Origin: Pratylenchus scribneri
Taxonomy: Eukaryota > Nematoda > Chromadorea > Rhabditida > Pratylenchidae
Assembly (NCBI GenBank): GCA_030063045.1
Contig: JAQSEB010000127.1
Span: 692,501-756,500 of the forward strand
Direction: 5' to 3'
Length of the DNA: 64,000 bases
Shown here: in pieces, positions 34,527 to 47,269 of the stretch
How the letters are laid out: each line of letters opens with the position of its first letter
Position numbering within the stretch: the first letter of the stretch is position 1
Notes under the pieces: generated by a model
Told to the model about the DNA's origin: nothing
Databases searched by the model: none
The model's input: the letters and a program-made list of their open reading frames with translations, nothing else
Program-made: the position numbers and the translations under genes

Positions 34527-37500
34527 ATGCCATTCACAATAATATGGCATTGGGAGGTTTGTTTTATTTTTTTCTATTTCTTCATTAATATATATTTTTT
34601 CAGTATTTGTTGTTTCTTTTGTTCCCTATTTTGACCTTCTTCATCTTACCCATTTTTCTGATCTTCTTCATCATTATCAGCAGTGCCATCTATTTGAACT
34701 TTTATGGTCTCTTTAAGGGAATTCTACAAGAAGAGGTTTACCTTTGTTTAAAAATTGTTTATTTTGACTTACATTGTCTAATAAGATTTAGATGCTATAA
34801 TTAATAGAGAATTAATAAAATAAAGTTTGCCATTTTATTTTAGGGCTTTAAATTCGAAATTACAAATAAAATAATTTTTAGTCGAATCTATTTTCGCACT
34901 TTAGAGGGAAAATTTCATTGTAAAAATGCAATAAATTAAATATTTTGAAATTCCAACACATATTTTGGTAAATTTAATGTGAGGCATTACTGCCTTAATC
35001 ATTTCCCAATTTAGCCTAATCCATAAAATCATCCAAAGTCCAAAGCCATACTCTTCATTCTATTCCCATCCATTCTCATCCACTTAATCATCTTCCCCCA
35101 AGACATGTTCCCAGCCATTATCCGTCATTCCATTTCCCCTTTCACCTTATTCTCGCCCCGCCTTATTTGTCCCATATTTAACATTGATGATTTCACCATT
35201 TTATCGGAGTTGGAGTTGGAGGATGGAACAATAAACGGATGAATCTCTTCTTCTGGCCAGGGGAAGGGGAAAAGGGAATGGGGAAAATCAACAACTTCAT
35301 CGACCGAGAGTCTTTATCCAAGTCCCAATTCCCCCAATCATCCCAGCACCCTTCCACTCCCAAAATGAGGGGCCTCAGCACTCGCTGGGGGCGCCCGACC
35401 CTCATTACTGGTAGCACCAGATGGTTTGGCCAAATGGCCACTTTCCATCGAACCTCAGGTGCACACTCTCATCACCGAATGGGGTTTTGTCAAAACAAAA
35501 CCGAAAATTCGTTCCATCGCGCCTTTCCTTTCCATTTCGGGCTTTTTCACTGTACATTTTTGCACCTTTTTCTTTTGCCATTTACTTTTGCTCACCCACA
35601 AGTCCCTTTCGCGCCCTTTCATTGCCCCATTTTCAATACGCGCTTTTTCACCGTGCCCTTTTCAAATTGCGCCCACACATTCGCGCCCTTTTTACATTTC
35701 GTCCATACATTTTTGCGCCCTTTCATTGCGCCTCACACATTTTGCGCCTTATTCACACTGCGCCCACATATTTGCGCCATTTCACATTGTGCCACACACT
35801 ATAGCGCCTTTTTCTTTGCGCCTTCAAATTTTTGCGCCCAACACTCGGCTGGCCAGCCCATATTCTTCACATTCATTGGCGCACATTACTTCACTCAGCA
35901 TGCACACTTTCTTGACGCATTCACTCATTTGCATGCAAATTCTCTGGCGCATTTTCTAGCATGCACACATTCTTTTGGCGCAAATCTTTAGCATGCACAT
36001 TTCTTGGCGTACTTATTCACTTCAAGCATGCATTCTTCGGGCAATTCTTCATGGCGCATTCACAATTCAGGGCACACTTCGGGCAATCTCTTCACAGCGC
36101 AATCAATTGGCAATAATTCAGGGCACAAATCAACCAACAATGGGCAAAGCAATTAAAATGAATAAATTTGGCTATCCAAATTTAATTCAAATGGCAAGCG
36201 CGCATAAATTTAATTACTCTTCGCATATTCATTAAATAAAATGGCAAAATTCTTAAAATATGAAGTAATTTGGCTCTCCAAATTAAGTTCAAAATGGGCA
36301 AATACACAAAATTTGAATCATTTTTCACACTTTACCAAATAAAATGGTCAAATTCATAAAAAATGAATTAATTTGGCTTTCCAAATTATTCTTATGAACC
36401 ATTTAAAACATTCTTCAAACAAAACTAAGAAAATTTTGCAAAAGGCAAAATAATCTTTCACAATAATTACACATCGCACAACTTATTACCAAATCATTCA
36501 GGCACTCATTTTCAAACCGAATTATCTTTCGCTTTTTGGCAGAATCCGCCCAATTTTACATAACACAAAAGGCATTTTGCATTGCAAAATACTTTTCATC
36601 AAATCAAAAATTAACCTTTTTCTCAAAAAGGCTTAAATTTCACCCAACTTTCTGCAGCCGATTTTACTAAATTCATTATTCCCAAATAGTAAATTGAAGA
36701 AAATTTTGGCTACCGTAATCCAATCCATTCCCTTCCCCCGACATCCAATTCACATTTCATTCCCATCCTAAAGGGAAAAGTCCAAATTACACTCATCAAT
36801 CAAGCGTTTGCCTTTTCTGCAAGCCCATCGCTGATTCCGCGATAGCAATTCGTAGTCCAATCATATTCCAAGCAATTCCCGACTCTTTCCCAGGAAGCGT
36901 TAAAACATTTCCGACTTTTAATGCATTTCAATTACAATTTAAATATTTTCCCATCACCTCGGTGGAACAATTCACAAACATTTCCGCCATTCAACATCCT
37001 GGGAACGAGAACAACTTAATCGGAAGTCAATCAAAGCGATGTATCATCCATTTTTTCGCATTTTTCGCACAAACATTCAAGCCATTTAAACATTATGATT
37101 AAAATGGCATTCATTTTCGATTTTGCATTTTCAATCATATTTTCCTCGCGATTAACTTACATTTTTCAGCCAAAACAAACAAATTTGAATTCAACCAGCA
37201 AACCAAAGGGCCGAATCATCAAAGCAGATCGAGGACAAGGTTCAAAACAAAATCCCTGAAGGAATTTTCAATCCAAAAATTGAAAGATTTTGAACCGATA
37301 ACCAAAAACATTTCTCAAATTTTAAATCCCATATTAACATTTCGATTTTTCAGAGATATCATCATCAACGGTTTTGATCAGTGGTCGGCACCAAGGACTA
37401 GGCTGGAATTTGGAGGATCCAAAGCGGCAATTTTGCAACAGTGCTGCTTCCCATTGTGCGGCATTTTGTTGACATCAAAAGGGAGAGGCTGGTTTACTCA

Positions 37501-40500
37501 TAAATCCCCCCAAAAAATTTTCAATCGAACTTAAGTTTGACGAGTCAAATAAACAGTCAATTTTAAACCAAAATTTTTCAAATGAATTCAATAACAGCGC
37601 TAACCCCATTCTCAATCAATTCAAACCAGACATTTTCTTCGTGGGCAGGAAAATTCAAAGACTTCGTTCAAGCTTTCGGCAGCAAATGGACGGAAGCAGA
37701 GAAAATTGGCCGATTGAAACTCTACCTAGAAGGCACTGCGCGAAATCATCTCGAAGAGCTGGAACCGGACAAAAAGAACACACTTCAAAACGCAATGACA
37801 AATTTGGCAAAAATCATCGATTCTCCATTCAAAAGGGATGCAGCAAGGACAGCTCTGTCGGCTTGCAAGCAACAAACAGATGAAACAATCACTCAGTTCC
37901 TCGACAGACTGATCCCTTTGGCTGAAGCAGCTTACTCCATGCACAACTCAAAAGACAGAAAGGAGCGATTGTGCGAAACGTTTTTGGACCGGATGAACCC
38001 GGAAATATCGTTTTTGGTGAAATTATCTGGATCCCATAGGGATTTTGAAACAGCACGCAACAAAGCGATCGAAGTGGAAACCATGCTTGCCCTCAAACAA
38101 AAGGATCGACAACTTTGGGCATTGAATGACAATAATCTAAGCAATGACTTCCAGCAACAGCAAAACAATTCGCAAAATGAATTCGATCCTTTCCTTTCCA
38201 ACAATCAAACCCAATACAATTCCGATTGGCCAAGCTCCAATCGAAACGCCTTTTCTCAAAATTTTCAAACAAATATTTCAAACCAAAATTCACCACAGGA
38301 ATTCAACGATGAGGATTTTTGCACACACTGCGGCCGAGGATCATTCAGCAATTCCAGCATTGGAGAAAACTCCGGACAAAGCAATGACAACTAAATTTGG
38401 CAAAATCAGGAATGCGATTTTGACGTTCAAAATGGCCATTCATTAAGCCCAATGGACATGCAGAATATTGCTGACTTGGTTACTCATCAAATCAGATTGG
38501 CGGATCTCTCACAATCGTAAATGATGCATATCAATGGCAATTCAATGGCACTCAACTCAATATTTTACATTTCTCCAACCGCCGTTAGGTGGCACCATTT
38601 CAAAAATTGTTTTTTTTTCAGATCAACATCCAAAAATAACGTTTGCTCTCCAACCATCAATTCAATGGCTGATCATCCTCATTTCTGGCAGCAACCCATG
38701 CATCACCGCGAGTTTAACCGTTTTTTTTTAAAAACCCATCCCTTTAACGAATATTAATTTTCTCAATTTCAAGCATCAATGGTGGCACAAATCAGTGGGT
38801 CGATGTGGATGTCAACAAACAATGTGGCAATGTGCTCAAAGAAATGGCCAAAATGATGGACAATGACACAAAAAAAAACAATCAATTGACATTCAATTGC
38901 ATTTTATTTGACTATTTGTTCACATTTTTCTTTCTTTGTAATTTTCTTTTGTATTCACTATTGACCATTCTTTTTCAAAATATTTTTTGTTCATCCATTT
39001 CATCTCTTCTCTTTCACAAACAATAGCTAAGGACTTTGGAAAACTCATTTCGGACAATTAGGAAACTCAAAAAAAAAAAACACTTCCACTTACCAGAAAA
39101 CGGTTCCGCAACACAAAATTACTTTTAAACAAAATTTTTTTTCGATTTCATTTTACAATTGGGCCAAAATAATTTGTTTCGGACAAGTACCCCCTAATCT
39201 TCCTTAGCGGACAGGAAGTAAACAGCATCAATCGCCAGAAGGCAAAATGCCAAGGCAAATTAATTTGGGGCCTTTACTACTGAGCCTGTCGGGGGAAGCC
39301 TAAGGGGCCTTCAAAATTCAAAAATCTATTTTGGCCCAAATTGTTCAAAACAATTAGGCAAAAAAAATCAACCCAAAAATAATTTTGTGACCGAGGGACC
39401 GGTCTTCGCGTCGGTGGGAGGTGTGAGGCATTACTGCCTTAATCATTTCCCAATTTAGCCTAATCCATAAAATCATCCAAAGTCCAAAGCCATACTCTTC
39501 ATTCTATTCCCATCCATTCTCATCCACTTAATCATCTTCCCCCAAGACATGTTCCCAGCCATTATCCGTCATTCCATTTCCCCTTTCACCTTATTCTCGC
39601 CCCGCCTTATTTGTCCCATATTTAACATTGATGATTTCACCATTTTATCGGAGTTGGAGTTGGAGGATGGAACAATAAACGGATGAATCTCTTCTTCTGG
39701 CCAGGGGAAGGGGAAAAGGGAATGGGGAAAATCAACAACTTCATCGACCGAGAGTCTTTATCCAAGTCCCAATTCCCCCAATCATCCCAGCACCCTTCCA
39801 CTCCCAAAATGAGGGGCCTCAGCACTCGCTGAGGGCGCCCGACCCTCATTACTTTAATTTAAATAGACATCTATTTGTGTATTTTCTATTTTTTCCACCT
39901 AAAAATCTGTAACACTCACTTGATATACCTAAAATATTCCTTCTTTTGGAATTATGTTCAAGTATTGTCGGGATTAAATCTTATTTTCCCTAAAGCACCA
40001 GTCCAAAAGTGTCACTAAGCCAATAAATATAATAAAATAAAGCAATGGATCCAAATCCCAACTAATTTTAATTAGGTAAAAAAATTAAAGTAAAAATATG
40101 AATTAATTTATATGAAACATTGATTAATCTAAATGAAAAACTATCTCTTCATTCAGTACACTTCCAGTGCTTGGGATAGCGCCAGGGCAAATGTATCGAA
40201 ATTTTTGTAAGTAAAGTGGAATATTTTATTATAAATTAATTTTTGCACAAATTTTTATTTTTTAGTAATCTCGTCGGCAAAATATGGCATGGTAATAATA
40301 TTTTTACACAATTTATTCTTCCTCTCTTAACACTATATTGCAAAGAGAGACCGGAATGGGGCCCAGACTTGAGTTTTTTAGAAAACAGCCGACTTCGGGC
40401 AATTTGACGCTGTTTGCAATTAATCATTAAGAACTGAATCCTTTTGATTTTATTATCCAATTAAAGGGCAGCAATCTAATATAATTTTATTTAGATTGGT

Positions 40501-43257
40501 TTAGAATTGATGATATTATTATGCCTTTAATTGGTTTAGAAATGATGATATTATTGCCTTTAAAACTTTTATAATGTCCTTAAATTGGCGAATTTTCAGC
40601 GATTTTGGGAATAATGCTATCAATCTAAATCAATTTAAATAAAATTAATATCTTAATATAGCTAAAAGTCTGCTATTTAATTGAAACTAAAATCATTATG
40701 AGTATATTATATAAACGGGAACAAGTTCCAGTAGGTGAGGCATATTCAGTTAAGATCAGGGGTGGGGTCGAAATTTCGATTTTCGATTTCGATCGTCGAA
40801 ATTTCGATGTTTTAGTTTCGATTCGATTTCGATTTCGAAAAGTGTTGAGTTTCGAAAAAATTTCGAAAAAAGGAAAGGGGGGACCCTTTGTTAGTTTCAA
40901 TCAAAAATTTGGTATATTTTTTGAAACGAATTCCTTTTTTACTTAAAATTTCCTTATTTTTGTTCAAAATATTTAATTTTTTAATTTATTTTTCAATTAT
41001 TAAATCATCAAAATATGTTTTATAAATGTTTTAGGAATAAAAAATGGAAAGTTCAAGATTTAATAATATTATTTTGATGGAAATGGCCAAACAATAATGT
41101 AATATGGAAAGAACCGCACCCAAAATAATCAACGAAAAAGAATCTACCAATTAATTTGTCATTTAAAAAAATATAAAACTTTATGAAAAAACCAAAAATT
41201 TCTTAAAAAGAAAAGCTATAAATTCGGTTGGGTTTTGGGTATTGGTTTCATTGGCAACTATTTTAGCCAAAAACAGAAAAAAGAAAATTTGAAAACGCTT
41301 ATTTTATTTCATAAAAATGCTAAACCCTACAATTTTAATTTTTAAATATCACTGAATATTAATTTTTGGATAAAAATTTCGCTTTTTGTATTTTCAGAAT
41401 TTTTTTTCAATTTTTAAAGGATTTGGAATTTTGAAAAATTTCGATTTTCGATTTCGATTGTCGAAATTTCGATGTTTTAGTTTCGTTTCGATTTCGATTT
41501 CGATTTGGAAGTGAATTTCGATTTCGAAGCAAATTTCGATTTCGATTTTTTTGAGTTTCGACCCCAGCCCTGGTTAAGATACTGGTCTCATCGCCTCCTC
41601 AGCTGACATTCTGCTGGTCTCTAGTTGCAAAATATTATAATAAGGATACGAAATTCATGGCCTGGATCACATTCCGGACCAAGGGCCAGCACTCATAATC
41701 GCATATCATGCCACAGTCCCACTTGACCTATATTTTTTGATTGCCAAATTGGTTCTGTGCAAGAAACGGACTCCTTACATTGTCGCCTTTCGTCCTACGT
41801 TCAAATGCCCAGGTACTTCTATTAATATATTCATTTAATAAATAGGGTGAGAATTTTAGAGGTGTACTCCTATTTTTAGTATTTTTCATATTTGATGAGA
41901 AAACCATATAAACAATGTTCCTGCGATTGAGAATTTATTTTATGTTTTTGACATAATTTTTTTGACCTATTTAACTTATTTTGACACTTTTTAAAAGGAA
42001 AATTTATTTGTAAAAATGCAAAAAACCAAAAATTGTCTAGGCACTTTTTAAGAGGGAAAATTTTAAAGGTAAAAATTCCAATAAAAAAACCAAAAATTGC
42101 TTATTTTTCTCGAAACCTATTTTGGTAATCACAATTTTTGCCATGTTTGCAAAATAAAATATCCTCTTAAATTATTAAAATTAATAGAAATTAATTCATT
42201 TTAAGGCATAGCCAGGATGTACAGAATATTCTGTGCTACACCAGGCAGCGTCGAAGAATGCACATCCATTCTGAAAGCGGGCAATTTGCTAATCATTGCC
42301 CCAGGCGGAGTAACTGAAGGCCTCCTTTCGGGCCCGGACCAATATGAAATTATTTGGCGTATTTAATAATTATTATTAGTATTATATTTTTGATAATTTC
42401 ACCTAGGGAATCGGCTGGGCTTTGCCAAAGTGGCACTTGGCTCGAATGCGGTGATTTCTTTTTAGATTTTAAAATTACTATAATAAAAAATAACCGAGGC
42501 AAATTTAGCCAATCATTCCGATCTTTACGGAGAATTGTCGTGATGCATTTCGAGTGCCAAAAATATGTGGAAGACCGTTGTGCTTTCCTTATGGTGGTTT
42601 TCCTGTAAAGGTAAGATTTATAGATGGCCATAGATTCGCAAATACTGACTAGAAATAGTATTATGGCAGACAATTATTGTGATTAATGGCCATATCTCAG
42701 CTCGTAGGCATCGTAGAGCATCATTTTATAGTTAATTTCGATTCATAATGATCGATATAGTTGGGAAAAATTTTAATTACGAGTGATTTGTTCAATTTTA
42801 AAAATGTTAAGCCGGTTTAAAACCCAAATTTCAACTGCCATTGATTTAAGTTCAAATTGGTCAAATCGGTTTAAAACTGAAAAAGGGACCATATCGAATC
42901 GAATGAGCCATAAATCAAGGTTGTAGGATAATTAGAACATGCTGAATTAGCTGCATTTTATTCAAAAATTTAATTTAGCTGATCACTCATATCGGCCAAC
43001 AAGTGATTTTCTCACCAGATTCGACACCGGAAGAGGTGAAGGAAGCAACAAAGGAAGCGGTTTGTTGAAAGCGTGAATTTCCACACACATATTTATATTT
43101 CAAGGTATCGAGCCTTATTAAAGAGCATCAAAGACTGCCAGGAAATATTTTTGTGGCAATGGCGCAAAGAATTTGCAAGAAGAAAAGGAAGTTGCCAAAG
43201 GAAATTTATGAAGAAAAAAGAAGAAATGAGGAAAATGAAAAACTTTCGCCTTGTTAA
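34527..43257 (+). CDS. TMEM68: TMEM68-like membrane acyltransferase (DGAT2/LPLAT class), 10 exons
   Basis: Exons 34527-34556, 34604-34735, 40157-40206, 40266-40291, 41645-41812, 42206-42358, 42407-42450, 42509-42610, 42979-43059, 43105-43257 join in phase to 312 residues (human TMEM68: 324). A double hydrophobic N-terminal hairpin (FILPIFLIFFIIISSAIYL) is followed by WHGYEIHGLDHIPDQGPALI, the catalytic block AYHATVPLD with the family's His and Asp, LLIIAPGGVTEGLLSG, NRLGFAKVALGSNA, PIIPIFTENCRDAF and FPYGGFPVK. The basic C-terminus may be cytosolic. The enzyme class makes di- and triacylglycerol or ether lipids at the ER. A 5.4-kb intron holds a 4.9-kb LTR retrotransposon; the intron 40292-41644 holds an 816-bp hAT element. 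Reading frame intact. Confidence 0.9.
34978..35408 (+). repeat. Left LTR
   Basis: 431 bp, starting TGTGAGGCATTAC and ending CCCTCATTAC. It contains a possible TATA-like CATATTTAACATT region about 200 bp in. Confidence 0.92.
35409..35421 (+). promoter_or_regulatory. Primer-binding site
   Basis: TGGTAGCACCAGA abuts the LTR and starts with TGG, as expected for pairing to a tRNA 3' CCA end. The tRNA is not identified. Confidence 0.65.
35430..36240 (+). repeat. Leader with degenerate TTTGCGCC-type repeats
   Basis: Between the PBS and gag, units such as TTTGCGCCCTTT, CACATTTTGCGCC and GCATGCACATTC recur many times. Overlapping open frames (longest 250 codons, 35239-35991) result from this stop-poor repeat and cross the LTR boundary. 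I do not treat them as genes. Confidence 0.55.
37582..38394 (+). CDS. Retrotransposon Gag protein, 270 residues
   Basis: Capsid-type Gag: FSSWAGKFKDFVQAFGSKW and the helix IGRLKLYLEGTARNHLEEL are typical of the Gypsy/Pao retrotransposon gag domain (roughly residues 20-170). A Gln/Asn-rich linker follows, then a lone CTHCGRG near residue 250, which looks like the first half of a CCHC knuckle without its His/Cys partners. It has its own ATG, and about 1 kb without any pol frame follows. It probably assembles particles in trans with another element. Confidence 0.85.
   Translation: MNSITALTPFSINSNQTFSSWAGKFKDFVQAFGSKWTEAEKIGRLKLYLEGTARNHLEELEPDKKNTLQNAMTNLAKIIDSPFKRDAARTALSACKQQTDETITQFLDRLIPLAEAAYSMHNSKDRKERLCETFLDRMNPEISFLVKLSGSHRDFETARNKAIEVETMLALKQKDRQLWALNDNNLSNDFQQQQNNSQNEFDPFLSNNQTQYNSDWPSSNRNAFSQNFQTNISNQNSPQEFNDEDFCTHCGRGSFSNSSIGENSGQSNDN
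38395..39412. other. Retrotransposon 3' internal region, no pol
   Basis: Short AT-rich frames only (the longest under 80 codons). No YxDD, DTG or HHCC motif in any frame. It ends in GGACCGGTC and the purine tract. Confidence 0.6.
39413..39421 (+). promoter_or_regulatory. Polypurine tract
   Basis: GGTGGGAGG lies directly upstream of the right LTR, as expected for plus-strand priming. Confidence 0.6.
39422..39852 (+). repeat. Right LTR
   Basis: 431 bp, one difference from the left LTR by eye, implying a recent insertion. Followed by the TTTAA duplication. Confidence 0.92.
40757..41572. mobile_element. hAT-type non-autonomous element, 816 bp, TSD GTTAAGAT
   Basis: Termini CAGGGGTGGGGTCGAAA and TTTCGACCCCAGCCCTG are flanked by GTTAAGAT at 40749-40756 and 41573-41580. 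Both ends carry subterminal arrays of TTTCGATTTCGATT (40770-40870, 41425-41550). The interior is AT-rich with no transposase. It lies about 65 bp upstream of a TMEM68 exon. Confidence 0.92.
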
Positions 43258-43914
43258 TTGAATGTTGGGTACTTTTGTGTTATATTCATCCACCACTTCT
43301 GAAATTTTTTATAAAATATTTACAATATTTACAATAGAATATGATTTTGCCGGCCTCGTTTTGTTGGGGAATGAATGTTGAGTCCAAAAGCAGCATATAA
43401 AGAATTGTGGATGCGGCAAAAATAGTGGAGAAAAATTGCATATTTTATTTTTTTAGCTCTAAATTTTAAAATTCAATAAGAATTTGGCTTTTTAATTTAA
43501 TTTGACAACACGCTTTTAAGGCTATAACTTTGCAGTAACAATTTATTTGGATTTGTTGGCTTTAGTTTAGAATTATTTGGATTAAAGGAGGATAGGATTA
43601 AAATGAACACTGACTTAGCCAAGTTTCTAGTGGTATTAAAAATATCCGGTAAGCGGTAATTTCATTTTGTTAGAAAAAACTTTTCTCGTTTTTCAACTTT
43701 TGTAGATATTATACAAATTTAAATTTTTTTCTTATATACTTATTTTGCATAATTGCATTGATTTCGATATTTCGGCTCGGATTTGCTTAACAATTTTGGG
43801 TTATGAAATAATTATTATTTAAAATCTATGGAAATTGGAAATATTTCTAGAATTTTTAAAAATTTTGGGAATATTATAATAAATTAATTTAAATTAAAAT
43901 TAAATTCATTGTTG

Positions 43915-45493
43915 AATAAGGGCAAATCTAAATTGATTTTTATATTATTTTGCGCCTTTTTTCGCTATCATCCATGTATTTTTTTTATGATCAATGCTCA
44001 TCCGTGCATATTTACATCCGCATTCAAATTCCCAACCCTCATCTATTTTCATATTGCCTCAATCAAATGAAAAATCCACATTATTCAATAATAGAATTTC
44101 GCCATTTTTTCCTTGCATTGAATGGGTCCTATTTACCTATCTACTGATCATCCATTCATTTTTATCCCATTGGCGATTTTATAACTTATTCTTACTTTCA
44201 TATCATCCAATTTTTCCTTTCGAATTCACCTCGACTTATTGACTTTCATTCGACTTGGCATAGTCGATTAAATATGAAATTTTACAAAGCATTTTTAGCA
44301 TATTTTGGAAAGCTGAACCGTTGTTTAAACCCAAACCGGTTTTGGTTTATAAACATTCTAAAGTCATATTTTTAGTCTGTGATCGAGATTTTATAGACTA
44401 AATCGAATACGCCGAGTTGAATTGGCCTTTTCATGTGTCTTTGGGTTGCTTATGGAAGTAGAGATTTCCAAAATTTACTAGACCAATATCAAGTAAATTT
44501 TTGAATTTATCAATTTCCATTATTAGTTATAAGTAATAACTGTGTTTGGTGTTGGTTAATATAATGATACTTCATTCTATGATGATAGAATATAAAATTA
44601 ATTTTTGCATTTCTTTTTGAAATAATTTATGTAAACTTTGTTTATATTTCCGCCGATTTCATTGTTTAGACAATTTAGTTTTGAATTTTGGACAAATATA
44701 ATCAATGGGCAAACATTGAATGAGCATAAATTTATTTGGCTCATTCGACTCCGACTCGTGCTCCAAACGTCAAATTTTCAACACTGATAGTGGCTATCAT
44801 AAACTCATAGACATCCTATATAGAGCATCAATTTATAGCTCATTCGATTCGAAATGGTCATTTCCGTTATGGAAATTTCAATTCCAGATTTGAATTCATT
44901 TTAAAAAAAATGCTATACAGATTTAAGACTTCTAAACTCTTGGCCATAACCCATATAGGTTATTAGGTTTGTATGAATATAAGGAGAAAATTGGATAATA
45001 TGAAAGTAACGAAAACGCGTAAATTATAAAATGGCCAATACTGAAATGGGATAAAATGAATGGATGATCGGAAAAAAAGGTAAATAGGATAGGTAAAAAG
45101 ACCAATCAAGGCTAAGAAAAAGTCACGAAATTCTTGATTGAATAATGTTGATTTTTCATGTGATTTAAGTAATATGAAAATAGAGGATCGCAATTTGGAT
45201 GTAAATATGTAGATGATCATAAAAAGTGCATGGATGATGGAAAAAAAAGCAAATAGGACCAATCAGATGGGAGGAAAAAATCATGACTTTCTTTGTTTGA
45301 ATAATGTGAATTTTTTGCATTTGATGAGGCAATATGAAAATAGAGGATTCGGAATTCGGATGTAAATATGTAGATGATCATAAAATGTACACGGGTGATC
45401 GTGAAAAATTAACGGATGGATGATTGTGAAAAAGGCAAAAAATTTAATATAAATATCACTTAATAATTGGTCTTTATTCAACATCAATTTCAT
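43915..45493. repeat. Long inverted repeat with one arm duplicated
   Basis: The plus-strand segment 43915-44255 (TTTTCGCTATCATCCATG, ATCTATTTTCATATTGCCTC, CATTATTCAA) reappears inverted twice, at about 44975-45265 and 45275-45490. The ORFs in this interval are mirror translations of the repeat. The central spacer (44260-44970) carries a copy of the AAATCTCGG-type repeat also seen at 49183-49477. Confidence 0.75.
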
Positions 45494-45554
45494 TTTAATT
45501 TAACCATTTTAATTCCCGAAAATTTTTAAAAATTCTAAATATAATAGTAAAAAA

Positions 45555-45749
45555 ATGAAATTTTCTACTTCAATTTGCACCGCATCAACAATTTTCTTTT
45601 TATTCCTATTGGCCGCAACATTCATTCCACAATGCAGTGAGGCCGGTACAATCACATTCTATTGTGGTATTTGCGACACAAATGTAATCAAAAGTTTTGA
45701 AGGCGATACTATCAGTGATGCTCAAAAGGTCATTTTTTGTTATAAGTAA
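45555..45749 (+). CDS. Possible small secreted protein (or its first exon)
   Basis: The 64-residue frame begins with a convincing signal peptide: basic start, hydrophobic IFFLFLLAATFI core, CSEAG cleavage region. A short mature part with YCGICDTNV follows. A donor (CAAAAG/GTCATT) lies just before the stop, so this may be exon 1 of a longer gene whose other exons I did not find. It directly abuts the inverted repeat. Confidence 0.4.
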   Translation: MKFSTSICTASTIFFLFLLAATFIPQCSEAGTITFYCGICDTNVIKSFEGDTISDAQKVIFCYK

Positions 45750-46591
45750 AACTCCTTTGTCGGATTTTTAATTTCGACATGATTTGGGGAAAAATAAAGA
45801 GATATTTAAACCGATTTTAGCTTTTATTTTGATTCAAAATTATAACCGAATAAGCCTGACCCTAATCTTCTCAATTAAATTGTTTATTCTCGGTTCTCGC
45901 TCCTTTTTTTATTGTTATTTGGGCGCATAAGCCCAACAAATCAGTCTCCCCACTGACTCAAGCTTTCCTTCGACTTTCTCCTTCCGACTTTTGAAGTTTG
46001 AACGGTATTTGTTCCCCAATATTTACAAATGTAATAAATATGTCTACAAAATATTAATATTTATGGGGAATCATGGATATCAATGTCCTTGGATATTTCA
46101 AGCCAAATAATAGAAAATTGTGCTGTGCTTGATTTAGGCTGTGGGGACAAAATCTGAATGCCCAAATTTTGTTTGAAAATACCCAATCCCAAAATGTCCA
46201 TTTCATTGATGGTATAATAGAATTTAGTTTGTTTTCATTAAAATTTAGAAACACATTATTTTTGGAAAGATATAATTATTTAGTCAGAAAATTGAATTCT
46301 ATTGCTGAAGCTTAAAATTTTTATTGAATACCATTTAGTTTAGATCATTAAAAACTGGTCGAAATATAATTATTGAATTTTTGATTGTCGGGGTCTAAAT
46401 CAAAAAAAACCAAAATCAAATATGAAAACTGATTAATATGCTTTTAATTTTCACCAAAAATATATCAGTAGGCGCTTCTCAAATAACTCTATTGAACGAT
46501 ATTTTGGGCTAACTGAATTTCTTTAATAGTCTATTTTTAGCACAATGTCGAGGATTTGATAATTGATATGCGAAAAGATTATATTTATTTG
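45750..46591. other. AT-rich intergenic DNA
   Basis: No gene or element ends recognised. One 66-codon frame on the minus strand (46054-46254) has no support. Confidence 0.45.
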
Positions 46592-47048
46592 AGGGGGGAT
46601 TTGAATTAAAGTATATAAAACGAGTTTTCAACAATCCAGAGGTGCGCAGAAGTCAAGAAGGGGGTGCGCAGATCCATTTGGCCAAAGCGGTTCAATCGGT
46701 TTAAAAGTCTGGAAATGACAAAAAAGGGGTTAGATTTAAGGTTAGGGTTATGGTTAGGGGCGGCATGGGATCTAGGGGCTAGGGGTTTCTCGCGAAGTCT
46801 GATATAAAAACAACCCAAACCAATTCATGCGCACTCCCGGTTAAGCATCAAAACTGGCTAAAAAAATTAAATAAACCTTGCATTCGTTATTCCCAACAAC
46901 GAAAATCATTATATTTTCTCAATTGAAGCTTTTAAACCGTTTGAACCGATTTGACCAAACCGAACCGTGCATCTCATTCTAGATTTCCGCGTACCTTGGT
47001 ATGTTGTAAAAACGTTTTATATACCTTAATTCAAATCCCCCCCCCCCC
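46592..47048. mobile_element. MITE, ~457 bp with ~29-bp terminal inverted repeats
   Basis: The left end GGGGGGATTTGAATTAAAG then TATATAAAACG is repeated inverted at the right (CGTTTTATATACC then TTAATTCAAATCCCCCC) with one mismatch. The interior holds GGTTAGGG-rich sequence and CGGTTTAAA motifs. I found no clear target duplication. Confidence 0.7.
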
Positions 47049-47122
47049 AAATTTGCTGAAAAAATAAACCGATGGGAGACAAATAATCCGCCACTATATA
47101 TTTAATATACCGTAAATATTCT

Positions 47123-47269
47123 ATTAGTAACCCCGTCTCTATTTGTAACCCCCTCTAGAGGGTCTCTGAAAATTAGTAACCCCGTCTCTATTTGTAACCC
47201 CCTCTAGAGGGTCTCTGAAAATTAGTAACCCCGTCTCTATTTGTAACCCCCTCTCTATTTAATAAATTT
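47123..47269. repeat. 49-bp tandem repeat, three copies (last partial)
   Basis: Unit ATTAGTAACCCCGTCTCTAT, then TTGTAACCCCCTCTAGAGGG and TCTCTGAAA, starting at 47123, 47172 and 47221. The preceding TACCGTAAATATTCTATTAG resembles the termini of pogo/Tc-type elements, so this may be one end of a transposon. Confidence 0.75.

Larger units (their letters stand above)
34978..39852 (+). mobile_element. Gag-only (TR-GAG-like) LTR retrotransposon, TSD TTTAA
   Basis: Two 431-bp LTRs (34978-35408 and 39422-39852) differ by eye at a single position (G/A near 35387/39832). The element is flanked by TTTAA at 34973-34977 and 39853-39857. A primer-binding-like TGGTAGCACCAGA starts directly after the left LTR and a purine tract GGTGGGAGG precedes the right one. 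It encodes Gag but no protease, reverse transcriptase, RNase H or integrase, so it must depend on another element's enzymes. It lies in sense orientation in a TMEM68 intron. Confidence 0.93.

Noticed and set aside
35239..35991. Long 250-codon frame and two overlapping frames in the LTR leader
   Set aside because: They cross the LTR/PBS boundary, arise from a stop-poor TTTGCGCC repeat, overlap each other in three frames, and show no domain.
45281..45493. 70-codon minus-strand ORF
   Set aside because: Part of the duplicated inverted-repeat arm.
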